From Marinobacter sp. NP-4(2019) (GTDB lineage Bacteria; Pseudomonadota; Gammaproteobacteria; Pseudomonadales; Oleiphilaceae), in contig NZ_CP034142.1 of assembly GCF_003994855.1 (NCBI RefSeq), positions 1,178,001 through 1,242,000 of the forward strand: a DNA stretch of 64,000 nt. Reading direction: 5' to 3'. Positions 50,673 through 60,837 of the stretch are shown here, piece after piece. Numbering within the stretch: position 1 is the stretch's first letter; each line of letters starts with the position of its first letter. The notes under the pieces were generated by a model that worked only from the letters and a program-made list of their open reading frames with translations, was not told the DNA's origin and made no database searches. A program made the position numbers and the translations under genes.

Positions 50673-51605
50673 ATGGTGTCCCAACGCAGATCCCGACCGG
50701 AACTCAGACCCGATGACGAGGCGCTGATCACTCGTTTTACCGATGCCATCTGGCTGGAAGACGGTCTGGGTGAACAAACCCGGATGGCTTATCGTAATGA
50801 TCTTGAGCGTTTGGCGGCGTGGTTGGCGGATCAGCCGGGGCGGCCATTGCTGAGCGCGGTGCGGCGCGTGGATCTTCTTGCCTGGATTTCCCGGGGCCTG
50901 GCGGACGGTGCCAAGACATCCACGGCGGCGCGTCGGTTGTCTGGGTTGCGGCGCTTTTATCGGTACCTGTTGCGTGAGGGTGTCATTGGTGAAGACCCGA
51001 CATTGCAGATTGAAAGCCCCCGTCTGCCACGTCGGTTGCCGGACTCCCTGACCGAGCAGGATGTGGATGTCTTGCTGGCCGAACCCGATCCAGACGTGCC
51101 CATAGAATTACGTGACAAGGCGATGATGGAGATTCTCTACGGCTGCGGACTGCGTGTATCGGAGTTGACGGAGCTGCGGGTGGATCAGGTTAACCTCCGT
51201 CAGGGCGTGGTCCGAATCACGGGTAAGGGGAACAAGGAGCGATTGGTGCCCCTTGGGGAAGAGGCCGTGGATTGGCTGGTGCAATACATGAAGGACGGAC
51301 GTGCTGAATTGCTTAAAGGTCGGTCTTCGGATGCATTGTTTCCTGGCAACCGTCCCGTGGCGATGACCCGTCAGACCTTCTGGTACAGGATTCGTCATTA
51401 CGCCATGCGTGCGGGTATTAACAAGCACCTGTCTCCGCATACCCTGCGTCACGCATTCGCGACACACCTGCTGAACCATGGGGCCGATCTGCGGGTTGTC
51501 CAGATGCTGCTCGGACACTCCGATCTCTCGACCACGCAGATATACACCCACGTTGCCAGGCAGCGTCTTCAATCCCTGCATCAATCCCATCATCCGCGTG
51601 GCTGA
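50673..51605 (+). CDS. xerD: Site-specific tyrosine recombinase XerD
   Basis: 310-aa recombinase that acts with XerC at dif to resolve chromosome dimers. The catalytic residues are intact: R161 (G-L-R-V-S-E-L), H256 and R259 (H-T-L-R-H-A-F-A-T-H), H282 (G-H-S-D) and nucleophile Y291 (T-Q-I-Y-T-H). ATG 50673 fits the family start; the open frame upstream lies in rplS. Position before dsbC is the standard xerD-dsbC-recJ neighbourhood. Confidence 0.95.
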   Translation: MVSQRRSRPELRPDDEALITRFTDAIWLEDGLGEQTRMAYRNDLERLAAWLADQPGRPLLSAVRRVDLLAWISRGLADGAKTSTAARRLSGLRRFYRYLLREGVIGEDPTLQIESPRLPRRLPDSLTEQDVDVLLAEPDPDVPIELRDKAMMEILYGCGLRVSELTELRVDQVNLRQGVVRITGKGNKERLVPLGEEAVDWLVQYMKDGRAELLKGRSSDALFPGNRPVAMTRQTFWYRIRHYAMRAGINKHLSPHTLRHAFATHLLNHGADLRVVQMLLGHSDLSTTQIYTHVARQRLQSLHQSHHPRG

Positions 51606-51741
51606 ATGCCGAGGTTTCCGGTAAGGTTGGTGGCTTCGCAATCCGGCCTGAACTTTAGCGTCGTCAGGATGTCGCAGTAACTTGAGCGAGTGGACCTGGT
51701 AAGTCTCCAGGTTTGAATAACAACTGAAAGCGGAAGGCATT

Positions 51742-52479
51742 ATGTTGGCCAGAAAACTGATTAAATCCACCCTGGCAGTCGTCCTGATGATGGTCGGTGG
51801 GCAGGTAACGATGGCTGGCGAGACCGAGGATCGGATCGCCGAGCGGCTCACAACGGCCATCCCGGGCTTGAAGGTCACTGAGGTTCGTGAATCCGAAGCC
51901 CCCGGGTTGTATGAGGTCTACAGCAATAATGGTGACACTATCTATACCACCCCGGATGGTGGCTACCTGCTGACCGGGGATCTGCTTCAGGTGACCGACA
52001 GCGGTATTGCCAATGTGTCGGAAAAGAATCGGGCCATCGTCCGTAAGTCACAAATGGAAGCGTTTGGCGCCAGGGGGGTGATCAGCTATCCCGCTGATGG
52101 AGAGGAAAAGGCGGAAATTGCCGTCTTTACCGATATCGATTGCCCCTACTGTCGTAAACTGCATGCTGAGATGGATGAGCTGAATGGCTACGGCATAACC
52201 GTTCACTATTATGGTTTCCCCCGTTCGGGGCCAAACACGCCGTCCTTCAGGAAGTACGTCTCTGTCTGGTGCAGTGACGATCAGCAGTCAGCCATGACTG
52301 CGGCGAAGACCGGAAAGCCAGTTGAGGCCAGCTCCTGTGAAAACCCTGTCAGGGATCAGTTCAGTCTGGGAGGGCAGGTTGGCGTCACAGGAACGCCGGC
52401 TATCGTGCTGGAGGACGGAAACATGGTTCGTGGTTACGTTCCGGCCCGGAAACTGGCTGAAGGTCTTGGCCTGCTGTAA
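51742..52479 (+). CDS. dsbC: Thiol:disulfide interchange protein DsbC
   Basis: Periplasmic disulfide isomerase of 245 aa, with a signal peptide (cleavage near V-T-M-A-G), an N-terminal dimerisation domain (about 28-85), and a thioredoxin domain with the active site C-P-Y-C (134-137) and the cis-Pro T-G-T-P. A second Cys pair (in W-C-S and S-C-E) matches the structural disulfide of DsbC. A 136-bp gap separates it from xerD, with a small hairpin at 51694-51712. Confidence 0.95.
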   Translation: MLARKLIKSTLAVVLMMVGGQVTMAGETEDRIAERLTTAIPGLKVTEVRESEAPGLYEVYSNNGDTIYTTPDGGYLLTGDLLQVTDSGIANVSEKNRAIVRKSQMEAFGARGVISYPADGEEKAEIAVFTDIDCPYCRKLHAEMDELNGYGITVHYYGFPRSGPNTPSFRKYVSVWCSDDQQSAMTAAKTGKPVEASSCENPVRDQFSLGGQVGVTGTPAIVLEDGNMVRGYVPARKLAEGLGLL

Positions 52480-52541
52480 CTCCACTGGTGCCGGGGCAGA
52501 TCCGGCATCCTGAAGAAATAGCCGTAGCGATCATGCAGGGC

Positions 52542-52570
52542 TTATTCAGCGTGCCCTTAATCGGTATACT
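52542..52570 (+). promoter_or_regulatory. Promoter of hom-thrC
   Basis: TTATTC (52542-52547), 17-bp spacer, TATACT (52565-52570), about 65 bp before the hom start. Confidence 0.5.
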
Positions 52571-52635
52571 ATGGCCCCTTGATACAACCCCAAGAAAACC
52601 CAACAGCACCCCCACGCGGGATCAGAGGTGAAAGT

Positions 52636-53937
52636 TTGAAAGACGTCAGTGTCGGAATCTGCGGATTGGGAACCGTCGGCGGCGGTACATTTAACGTACT
52701 GACCCGGAACGCCAAACTCATTGCGGGCCGTGCCGGTTGCAATATCCGGATTGGGCGTGTGGCAAGCCGCACCCCCCGGGAAGATATTGATATGGACGGT
52801 ATTCCGTTCAGCACCGACATTTTCGACGTCATCAATGATTCCGACATTGATGTTGTGGTGGAGTTGATTGGTGGATACGAAGCCGCCCGGGAGTTGGTAC
52901 TGGCGGCCATCAAGAATGGCAAGCACGTGGTGACGGCCAACAAGGCGCTGATTGCTGTTCACGGTAACGAGATCTTTGAAGCAGCGGAAAAAGCCAACGT
53001 CATTGTTGCCTACGAGGCAGGTGTCGCCGGTGGTATTCCGGTGATCAAATCGGTTCGCGAGGGCATGGCGGCCAATCGTATCGACTGGATTGCCGGTATC
53101 ATTAACGGCACCGGTAACTACATCCTGACCGAGATGCGCGCCGGCCGTGAATTTGCGGAAGTTCTGAAGGAAGCCCAGGACCTGGGGTATGCCGAAGCCG
53201 ATCCGACCTTTGATGTCGAGGGTATCGATGCTGCACACAAACTGACCATTCTGGCCTCGGCCGGTTTTGGTGTGCCGCTGCAGTTCGAGAAAGCCTATAC
53301 CGAGGGCATCTCGCAGATTACACCTTACGATATTGCGCACGCGGAGTTGCTGGGCTATCGGATCAAGCATCTTGGTATTGCCCGTCGTCGCGATGACGGT
53401 ATCGAACTGCGTGTGCATCCGACCCTGGTGCCGCGGAGCCACCTGATCGCTCAGGTCGATGGCGTGCTCAACGCCGTTCTGGTGGATGGCGATGCCGTTG
53501 GCCAGACCATGTATTACGGTCCGGGCGCCGGCGACGAGGCAACGGCCTCCGCGGTCATTGCCGATATCGTGGACGTTGCCCGCACCGTGGCGGCCGGTAG
53601 CTCCCAGCGAGTGCCATACCTTGGCTTCGATCCGTCCGCGCTGGAAGACCTGGATGTGCTGCCGATGGAAGACGTCCAGTCGGCATACTATCTGCGAATC
53701 ACTGCAATGGATCATCCTGGCGTGCTGGCCAAGGTGGCCTCGATTCTCAGTGAGCATGGCATCAACATCGAGTCGATCATGCAGAAGGAGTCCGAGCTGA
53801 AAGACGGCCGAATTCCGGTGATCATCCTGACTCACACGGTTCAGGAGCGTCAGGTAAACCGCGCCATCGAGGAGTTGGAAGCCCTGACGGACATCGATGG
53901 TCAGGTTGTTCGCATTCGCGCCGAAAACTTTAACTGA
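52636..53937 (+). CDS. hom: Homoserine dehydrogenase
   Basis: Reduces aspartate semialdehyde to homoserine. The 433-aa monofunctional enzyme has the NAD(P)-binding G-I-C-G-L-G-T-V-G-G-G (7-17), the catalytic region V-A-Y-E-A-G-V-A-G-G-I-P and G-I-I-N-G-T-G-N-Y-I, and a C-terminal ACT domain (about 350-425) for feedback by threonine. The chosen TTG start at 52636 has an AGAGGTGA box and gives the usual L-K-D-V-S-V-G-I; the frame runs back to 52579 without a better start. It is followed by thrC. Confidence 0.95.
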   Translation: MKDVSVGICGLGTVGGGTFNVLTRNAKLIAGRAGCNIRIGRVASRTPREDIDMDGIPFSTDIFDVINDSDIDVVVELIGGYEAARELVLAAIKNGKHVVTANKALIAVHGNEIFEAAEKANVIVAYEAGVAGGIPVIKSVREGMAANRIDWIAGIINGTGNYILTEMRAGREFAEVLKEAQDLGYAEADPTFDVEGIDAAHKLTILASAGFGVPLQFEKAYTEGISQITPYDIAHAELLGYRIKHLGIARRRDDGIELRVHPTLVPRSHLIAQVDGVLNAVLVDGDAVGQTMYYGPGAGDEATASAVIADIVDVARTVAAGSSQRVPYLGFDPSALEDLDVLPMEDVQSAYYLRITAMDHPGVLAKVASILSEHGINIESIMQKESELKDGRIPVIILTHTVQERQVNRAIEELEALTDIDGQVVRIRAENFN

Positions 53938-53948
53938 CAGGTACGCAC

Positions 53949-55348
53949 GTGAGATACATCAGTACACGGGGGAAGCTCCCGCCCTGGGGTTTGAAGACGT
54001 TCTGCTGACCGGGCTGGCCACCGATGGCGGCCTATATGTGCCGGAGTCACTGCCTCATTTCAGTCTGGAAGAAATCCGTAGCTGGCGTGGCCTGTCATAC
54101 AGCGAACTGGCGTTTAACGTGATGTACCCGTTCGTCGATGATGCCATTCCGGAAGATGACTTCCGCAAGATGCTGGATGAAACCTACAGCGTATTTGCCC
54201 ATCAGTCGGTTGCTCCGCTGGTTCAGCTCGACACCAATGAGTGGGTGCTGGAGCTTTTCCGTGGCCCGACCCTGGCGTTCAAGGATTTCGCCCTGCAACT
54301 GCTGGGTCGGCTGCTGGATTACGTGCTGGAGAAGCGCAAGCAACACGTGGTGATCATGGGGGCAACCTCGGGTGATACCGGTTCCGCCGCGATTGAGGGC
54401 TGTCGCCGTTGCGAACACGTGGATATTTTCATCCTGCATCCGTATGAGCGTGTGTCCGAGGTGCAGCGTCGCCAGATGACCACGGTGAAGGGTGACAACA
54501 TCCATAACATCGCGGTGCGCGGCAACTTCGACGACTGTCAGCGCATGGTGAAGGAAAGCTTTGGTAACCAGTCGTTCCTGGGTGGCAAGACCCAACTGGC
54601 GGCGGTGAACTCCATCAATTGGGCGCGGATCATGGCCCAGATTGTCTATTATTTCCAGGCGTCGCTGGCTCTTGGTGGCCCGGATCGCAGCATGGCGTTT
54701 TCGGTGCCCACGGGTAATTTTGGTGACATTTTTGCCGGTTATCTGGCGAAGAAAATGGGGCTGCCAATCTCCCAACTGGTGATCGCCACCAACCGCAACG
54801 ACATTCTCCATCGCTTCATGAGCGGCAACAAATACGAGCAGCACAAGCTCGAACATACTCTCTCGCCAAGCATGGACATCATGGTGTCCAGCAATTTCGA
54901 GCGTCTGCTGTTCGACCTGCACGGCCGCGACGGAGCGGCGGTCAAACTGCTGTTGGAAAATGCCGCCAAGGGGCCGGTCAGTATTGAGGAATATCGCTGG
55001 AAGCACGCGCGTAAACTGTTCGACAGTGACGCAGTGGATGACAAGACCACCTGCGATACCATTCGCGAGATCTACGAGCAGAACGAATACCTGCTGGATC
55101 CACACACCGCCATTGGCGTACGCGCCGCCCGTAACTGTCGCCGCGACAAGGCTGTGCCGATGATTACTCTGGGCACGGCCCACCCGGCCAAGTTCCCGGA
55201 TGCGATTGCCGAATCCGGTCTGACCATCAAGCCTCAACTGCCGGCGCACATGTCGGATCTGTTCGAGCGGGAGGAACGCTACACGGTACTGGAAAACAAT
55301 ATCGCGGGCGTTCAGGAATTCATCGCCAAGAACTGGAAGAATACCTGA
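53949..55348 (+). CDS. thrC: Threonine synthase, apparent frameshift near the 5' end
   Basis: PLP enzyme converting phosphohomoserine to threonine. From GTG 53949 the frame gives M-R-Y-I-S-T-R-G, the usual N-terminus, and then breaks. The rest (E-A-P-A-L-G-F-E-D-V-L-L-T-G-L-A-T-D-G-G-L-Y-V-P-E) continues in another frame after the G run at 53968-53972. One extra G (six instead of five) restores it. The remaining 450-plus residues are intact, including the PLP-Lys site (L-A-F-K-D-F-A-L-Q). The shifted frame is open back to an ATG at 53897 inside hom. This is either a sequencing indel or a true mutation. Confidence 0.9.
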
Positions 55349-55354
55349 CCCGGT

Positions 55355-57091
55355 ATGACACCCAAAAAGATCCTGCGTCGCCCCCGGCCAGAAACTCTTT
55401 CGGGCTGGGGGCAAAACCTGCCCCCTTTGCTTCGCCGTCTTTATGCCGCGCGCGGCGTTACCTCCGACGAACAGCTGAGTTATACCCTGAAACATCTGGC
55501 CTCGCCGATGGAGTTGCGCGGCATCGACCGGGCGGTGGAACTGCTGTCGGAAGCGATTGCCGGCCAGCAGCGGGTGATGATCCTCGGTGATTTCGACGCT
55601 GACGGCGCGACCAGTACTGCCGTCGCTATGCTCGGTCTCTCGATGCTGGGCCTGAAAAGCGTCGACTTCCGGGTGCCCAGCCGGTTTGCTGACGGTTATG
55701 GCCTGACCCCCGGCATCATCCATCGGCTCAAAGATGAGGGTGAGCTGCCCGACCTGATCGTTACGGTGGACAATGGCATTTCCGCTGTTGAGGGCGTCCG
55801 GGCGGCGAAAGAGCTGGGTATCCGGGTGGTTGTCACCGACCACCACTTGGCGGGCGAAACCCTGCCGAATGCGGATGCGATTGTGAACCCCAATCAGCCG
55901 GGCTGCCTGTTTCTCAGCAAAAACGCCGCCGGTGTCGGCGTGATGTTCTATGTGCTCACCGCGCTACGCAAACACCTGCGGGAACAGGGCAGGCTGCCGG
56001 AGCCGCAGCCCAACCTGGGCACCTTGCTGGATCTGGTGGCGCTGGGCACTGTGGCCGATGTGGTGCCGCTGGATCACAACAACCGGATTTTTGTCGAACA
56101 GGGCCTGCGCCGGATTCGTCAAGGTGAGGCCCGCCCGGGTATTCTGGCGCTGCTGGAAGTGGCTGGCCGCGATCACACCGCTATCAGTTCCACCGATCTT
56201 GGTTTTGTTGTCGGCCCCCGCCTTAACGCTGCCGGCCGGCTCGATGACATGAGCATCGGCATCGCCTGCCTGCTGGCCGACAGTCCCGACGAAGCCCGCC
56301 GGCTGGCGAAAGAGCTGGACACCTTCAACCGCGAACGCCGCACCATTGAAAAAGACATGAAAGCCCAGGCCCAGGACCTGCTGGCGTCCATGTCCCTGGA
56401 CCTGGAAGGCTTACCCTGGGGGCTTGCGCTGTATGACCCGGAGTGGCATCAGGGCGTCATCGGCATCCTCGCTGCCCGGATTCGCGAACAAACCAACCGC
56501 CCGACGGTGGCGTTTGCCGCCGACGACAACGGCGAAGACATCAAAGGCTCGGCTCGCTCCATCCCCGGCCTGCACATCCGCGATGCCCTGGCGGTCGTGG
56601 ATTCACGCCATCCCGGTTTGATGAAAAAATACGGTGGCCACGCCATGGCCGCCGGCATGACCCTGGCCAGGGGCGATCTGGATACCTTCTGTGAAGCCTT
56701 CGATAAGGCGGTGCGAGATACGCTCAAGCCGGAGGACCTGGAAGCTGCCATCGTCACCGACGGCCCGCTGAGCAACCAGGAGTTGTGCCTGGACACCGCC
56801 TCCCTGCTCAAACGTGCCGGTCCCTGGGGCCAGCACTTCCCCGAGCCGTTGTTCGACGGAGAATTCCGCGTGGTCAGCCAGCGTATCGTCGGCGAGAACC
56901 ACCTGAAACTGGTGTTGCAGCCCGCTGATGGCAGCGGCATTGTTGACGGTATTGCGTTCAACACCGGCCCGGAAGTGCCCGACTACACCAAAACCGGGGC
57001 GAGGGTAGTCTACAAGCCGGATGCCAATACCTTCAGGGGGCGTACCAACCTTCAGTTGTTGGTGGATTACCTGGAGCCGCTGAGCTCCTGA
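55355..57091 (+). CDS. recJ: Single-stranded-DNA-specific exonuclease RecJ
   Basis: 5'-3' exonuclease for RecFOR recombination and mismatch repair. The 578-aa protein has the DHH-domain motifs D-F-D-A-D-G-A-T-S (about 77-85), V-T-V-D-N-G-I and V-T-D-H-H, then a DHHA1 domain with G-G-H-A-M-A-A-G-M, and a C-terminal OB-fold. It begins 6 bp after thrC. Confidence 0.97.
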   Translation: MTPKKILRRPRPETLSGWGQNLPPLLRRLYAARGVTSDEQLSYTLKHLASPMELRGIDRAVELLSEAIAGQQRVMILGDFDADGATSTAVAMLGLSMLGLKSVDFRVPSRFADGYGLTPGIIHRLKDEGELPDLIVTVDNGISAVEGVRAAKELGIRVVVTDHHLAGETLPNADAIVNPNQPGCLFLSKNAAGVGVMFYVLTALRKHLREQGRLPEPQPNLGTLLDLVALGTVADVVPLDHNNRIFVEQGLRRIRQGEARPGILALLEVAGRDHTAISSTDLGFVVGPRLNAAGRLDDMSIGIACLLADSPDEARRLAKELDTFNRERRTIEKDMKAQAQDLLASMSLDLEGLPWGLALYDPEWHQGVIGILAARIREQTNRPTVAFAADDNGEDIKGSARSIPGLHIRDALAVVDSRHPGLMKKYGGHAMAAGMTLARGDLDTFCEAFDKAVRDTLKPEDLEAAIVTDGPLSNQELCLDTASLLKRAGPWGQHFPEPLFDGEFRVVSQRIVGENHLKLVLQPADGSGIVDGIAFNTGPEVPDYTKTGARVVYKPDANTFRGRTNLQLLVDYLEPLSS

Positions 57092-57105
57092 TCTTGTGGG
57101 TGGTG

Positions 57106-57133
57106 TGTCGGATTACGCTTTGCAAATCCGACA
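57106..57133. repeat. Inverted repeat TGTCGGATT / AATCCGACA after recJ
   Basis: Perfect 9-bp arms (57106-57114, 57125-57133) with a 10-nt centre ACGCTTTGCA. This sequence type (GTCGGATTA with its complement) recurs in intergenic regions of many proteobacteria, as I recall. No T run follows, so its terminator role is uncertain. Confidence 0.6.
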
Positions 57134-57162
57134 AGCACAGAGGGCTGGCACAAAAGTCTGCC

Positions 57163-57257
57163 GGTTCCGGGGTGGGGGTCGCTTTTCTGCAGGGACAAAG
57201 GTGTCTGAGCAAAGCGAGTTCTTTTCCCGAAAGAAAAGCTATCCCCTCCCCGGAACC
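57163..57257. repeat. 95-bp palindromic repeat, copy 1 (recJ-prfB gap)
   Basis: Arms 57163-57188 and 57232-57257 pair over 26 positions with two mismatches and one G-U. The 43-nt centre shares a 34-nt block with copy 2 (60838-60931), differing by one base. Arm sequences differ between copies but keep pairing. It lies between recJ and prfB. Confidence 0.85.
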
Positions 57258-57360
57258 AGCCCCCAAAGCAGAAAAACCCACAGGCTGATTTACAAACAGA
57301 ATTCCGGTAGAATTCCGCCTCTGTTTTTACTCTCCATTTTCAAGAGCGAGTAAGGGTTCC

Positions 57361-58456
57361 ATGGAAATTAATCCCATTGTGACGAAGATTAAAGAGCTTC
57401 GTGAGCGCACTGAAGCGCTCAGGGGGTATCTTTGACTATGATCAGCGTAGTGAGCGACTGGTCGAAGTAGAACGGGAACTGGAAATGCCCACCGTGTGGG
57501 ACGATCCCGAGCGCGCCCAGGCCCTGGGTAAAGAACGCTCGGATCTTGAACTGATCGTGCGCACCATCGACAACCTCACCTCCGGCCTGGAAGATGCCGA
57601 AGGCCTGCTGGAAATCGCAGCCGAGGAAGAGGATGAAGGCACCGTTGGAGAAATCGAGGCCGATCTGCAAGGCCTCGACAAGGAACTGGAAAAACTCGAG
57701 TTCCGCCGCATGTTCTCCGGTGAGATGGACGCCAACAACGCCTACCTGGACATCCAGGCCGGCTCCGGCGGTACCGAAGCCCAGGACTGGGGCAACATGC
57801 TGCTGCGCATGTATCTGCGCTGGGCCGAGCGTCGTGGCTTCAAGGCGGAAATCGTCGAACTGCAGGAAGGGGAAGTGGCCGGCATCAAGAGTGCCACCAT
57901 CCACATCCAGGGTGATTACGCCTACGGCTGGTTGCGCACCGAGACCGGTGTGCACCGTCTGGTGAGGAAATCACCGTTCGATTCCGGTAACCGTCGCCAC
58001 ACCTCATTCTCATCCGTGTTTGTGTCGCCGGAAGTGGATGACAGCTTTGAAATCGAAATCAATCCGGCGGATTTGCGCGTCGACGTATACCGTGCGTCTG
58101 GTGCCGGTGGTCAGCACGTCAACCGGACCGAGTCCGCAGTGCGTCTGACCCACAACCCCACCGGGATTGTCGTGGCCTGTCAGGCCGGGCGAAGCCAGCA
58201 TCAGAACAAAGACCAGGCGATGAAGCAGTTGAAGGCCAAGCTGTTTGAACGCGAGATGCAGATGCGTAACGCCGAAAAGCAGAAAGCTGAAGACGCCAAG
58301 GCCGATATCGGCTGGGGCAGCCAGATCCGCTCCTACGTGCTGGATGACAGCCGTATCAAGGACCTGCGAACCAAAGTCGAAACCAGCAACACCCAGGCGG
58401 TACTGGACGGTGACATCGACAAGTTCATCGAAGCCAGCCTGAAGATGGCGCTGTAA
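57361..58456 (+). CDS. prfB: Peptide chain release factor 2, programmed +1 frameshift
   Basis: Recognises UAA and UGA. Translation starts at ATG 57361 (M-E-I-N-P-I-V), reads 24 codons to an in-frame TGA (57433-57435), and must shift +1 at CTT-TGA to continue as L-D-Y-D-Q. The full protein is 364 aa, as in E. coli. The S-P-F stop-recognition motif (R-K-S-P-F-D-S-G) and the G-G-Q loop (G-A-G-G-Q-H-V-N) are present. The in-frame UGA provides autoregulation by RF2 level. It is followed by lysS after 54 bp. Confidence 0.96.
57421..57436 (+). promoter_or_regulatory. RF2 programmed frameshift site
   Basis: AGGGGGTATCTTTGAC: an internal Shine-Dalgarno-like AGGGGG, 3 nt, the slippery CTT and TGA followed by C. 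This matches the classical prfB recoding signal. Confidence 0.95.
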
Positions 58457-58510
58457 TCCAGCGCCTTCGCCACGCTAACCCGGACAATCCCCGATTCTTA
58501 GTGAGCCAAC

Positions 58511-60043
58511 ATGACTGAACAAACCCAGAATGCACAGCACGAGGACAACAAGCTGATTGCCGAGCGCCGCGCCAAGCTGTCGGACATGCGCGAGCAGGGC
58601 AACGCCTTCCCCAACGACTTCCGTCGCGACGCTACCGCCGCCGAGCTGCAGGCCAAATACGGTGACAAGAGCAAGGAAGAGCTGGCGGAAATGGGAATCC
58701 AGGTGGCTATCGCTGGCCGCATGATGCTTGACCGCAAGGCATTCAAGGTGGTTCAGGACATGACCGGCCGCATCCAGATCTATGCTTCCAAGGATGTCCA
58801 GAAAGACACCAAACATTGGGATCTGGGGGATATCGTGGGTGTGCGTGGCACCTTGTCCAAATCAGGCAAGGGTGACCTGTATGTGACCATGGACGAATAC
58901 ACGCTGCTCACCAAGTCATTGCGTCCACTGCCGGAAAAGCACAAGGGCCTGACCGACACCGAAGCCCGATACCGTCACCGTTATGTCGACCTGATGGTGA
59001 ATGAGGATAGCCGCCGGGTGTTCTACGCACGCTCGAAGATCATCAGTGCCATGCGTCAGTACTTCACTGACCGGGATTTCATGGAAGTGGAAACCCCGAT
59101 GCTGCAAGTGATTCCCGGTGGCGCTGCTGCGCGTCCGTTCGTAACCCATCACAATGCCCTGGGTATCGATATGTACCTGCGCATCGCGCCGGAACTGTTT
59201 CTCAAACGCCTGGTGGTGGGTGGTTTCGAGCGGGTGTTCGAGATCAACCGCAACTTCCGCAATGAGGGGCTTTCCACCCGTCATAACCCGGAATTCACCA
59301 TGGTGGAGTTCTATCAGGCCTACGCCGATCACAACGACCTGATGGATCTGACAGAGGATATGCTGCGCACCATCACCCAGCAAGTATTGGGCACGACGAC
59401 GGTGGTGAATACCCGCACCCTGAAGAACGGCGAAGAAGAAACCATTGAGTACGACTTCGGCAAGCCGTTCGAGCGCCTGACAGTGGTGGATGCCATCCTG
59501 CGCTACAACCCGGATATCAAGGCCGGGCAGCTGGCGAATGAGGACAGTGCCCGTCAGGTTGCGCGGGATCTGGGCATCCAGCTCAAAGATGGCTGGGGCC
59601 TGGGCAAGGTACAGATCGAAATCTTCGAGGCGACGGCCGAGCACCGCCTGATGCAGCCGACGTTCATCACCGAATACCCGAAAGAAGTCTCGCCGTTGGC
59701 CCGCTGCAAGGATAGCGATCCGTTCGTCACCGAACGCTTCGAATTCTTCGTCGGCGGCCGCGAGATCGCCAACGGTTTCTCGGAGCTGAATGATGCCGAA
59801 GACCAGGCGGAACGCTTCCAGGCCCAGGTGGCCGAGAAAGAGGCTGGCGACCACGAAGCCATGTTCTACGATGAAGACTACGTGATGGCCCTGGAATACG
59901 GCTTGCCGCCCACCGCAGGCGAGGGCATCGGTATCGACCGCCTGGCCATGCTGCTGACTGACTCGCCGTCCATCCGCGACGTCATCCTGTTCCCGGCCAT
60001 GCGCCCGGAACACAAGGCAGAAGCCCGGAAAGAGGAGGGGTAA
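58511..60043 (+). CDS. lysS: Lysyl-tRNA synthetase, class II
   Basis: 510-aa class IIb synthetase. It has an N-terminal OB-fold anticodon domain (about 65-150, V-A-I-A-G-R-M-M-x-D-R-K-A-F) and the class II core: motif 1 around F-M-E-V-E-T-P-M-L, motif 2 F-R-N-E-G-L-S-T-R-H-N-P-E-F-T, motif 3 G-I-G-I-D-R-L-A-M-L. It is preceded by prfB (54 bp) as in E. coli and followed by ung after 4 bp. Confidence 0.98.
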   Translation: MTEQTQNAQHEDNKLIAERRAKLSDMREQGNAFPNDFRRDATAAELQAKYGDKSKEELAEMGIQVAIAGRMMLDRKAFKVVQDMTGRIQIYASKDVQKDTKHWDLGDIVGVRGTLSKSGKGDLYVTMDEYTLLTKSLRPLPEKHKGLTDTEARYRHRYVDLMVNEDSRRVFYARSKIISAMRQYFTDRDFMEVETPMLQVIPGGAAARPFVTHHNALGIDMYLRIAPELFLKRLVVGGFERVFEINRNFRNEGLSTRHNPEFTMVEFYQAYADHNDLMDLTEDMLRTITQQVLGTTTVVNTRTLKNGEEETIEYDFGKPFERLTVVDAILRYNPDIKAGQLANEDSARQVARDLGIQLKDGWGLGKVQIEIFEATAEHRLMQPTFITEYPKEVSPLARCKDSDPFVTERFEFFVGGREIANGFSELNDAEDQAERFQAQVAEKEAGDHEAMFYDEDYVMALEYGLPPTAGEGIGIDRLAMLLTDSPSIRDVILFPAMRPEHKAEARKEEG

Positions 60044-60047
60044 CTCC

Positions 60048-60788
60048 ATGCACCCGGTGGAGGTACTAGCCGGCCAGCTCAGGCCCGACCGGGGCTGGAG
60101 TGACCATCTCTCACAGGAATTTTGCCAGCCTTACATGCAAAAGCTGGCGGAGTTTCTGGCTGCCGAGGAACAGGCCGGCAAAACCCTGTTCCCGGCCAGT
60201 CATCACTGCTTCAATGCTCTCAACAGCACACCGCTGGACAAAGTCCGTGTGGTCATCCTCGGCCAGGATCCCTACCACGGCCCCGGCCAGGCCCACGGCC
60301 TCTGCTTTTCCGTCCGCCCGGACGTTCCCCCGCCACCATCGCTGGTCAACATCTTCAAGGAAATCCGCGAGGATCTGGGCATCGAGCCACCGGACCACGG
60401 CTGCCTGCAACCCTGGGCGGAGCAGGGCGTGTTGTTGCTCAACAGCGTACTGACAGTCGCGCAGGGTCAGGCCGGCGCCCATCAGGGCAAGGGCTGGGAA
60501 GCCTTCACCGACAAAGTCATCGAAACCATCAACCGGGAACGGCAGGGCGTCGTGTTCCTGCTCTGGGGCAGCTACGCCAAAAAGAAAGGCCAGCACATCG
60601 ACCGCAGCCGTCATCACGTCCTGGATGGTCCCCACCCGTCACCGCTGAGTGCCTACCGGGGGTTTTTCGGCTGTAAGCACTTCTCGCGTGCTAACAACTG
60701 GCTTCAGCGGGAAGGCCTACAGCCTGTGGACTGGTCGCTACCAACAAAATCCGACCTGCTTGAGCGCTACGCCCAGAAACAGTCTTAA
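60048..60788 (+). CDS. ung: Uracil-DNA glycosylase
   Basis: Removes uracil from DNA. The 246-aa family 1 enzyme has the water-activating motif G-Q-D-P-Y-H-G (72-78, Asp74) and the Leu-loop H-P-S-P-L-S-A-Y-R-G-F. It starts 4 bp after lysS and is likely co-transcribed. The second palindromic repeat lies about 50 bp downstream. Confidence 0.97.
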   Translation: MHPVEVLAGQLRPDRGWSDHLSQEFCQPYMQKLAEFLAAEEQAGKTLFPASHHCFNALNSTPLDKVRVVILGQDPYHGPGQAHGLCFSVRPDVPPPPSLVNIFKEIREDLGIEPPDHGCLQPWAEQGVLLLNSVLTVAQGQAGAHQGKGWEAFTDKVIETINRERQGVVFLLWGSYAKKKGQHIDRSRHHVLDGPHPSPLSAYRGFFGCKHFSRANNWLQREGLQPVDWSLPTKSDLLERYAQKQS

Positions 60789-60837
60789 CCGAAACGCAGG
60801 GGACTGCTGTTCAGGCGGCAAAGAAAAGAATCAGATC

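Noticed and set aside
57361..57435. prfB looks broken by an in-frame TGA after 24 codons
   Set aside because: The AGGGGG-TAT-CTT-TGA-C context is the normal RF2 programmed frameshift, so the gene is intact.
58916..60049. Open frame of about 377 codons antisense to lysS; similar long ones lie antisense to hom, thrC and the aspartoacylase gene
   Set aside because: The opposite strand encodes strongly conserved enzymes and the antisense products resemble nothing.
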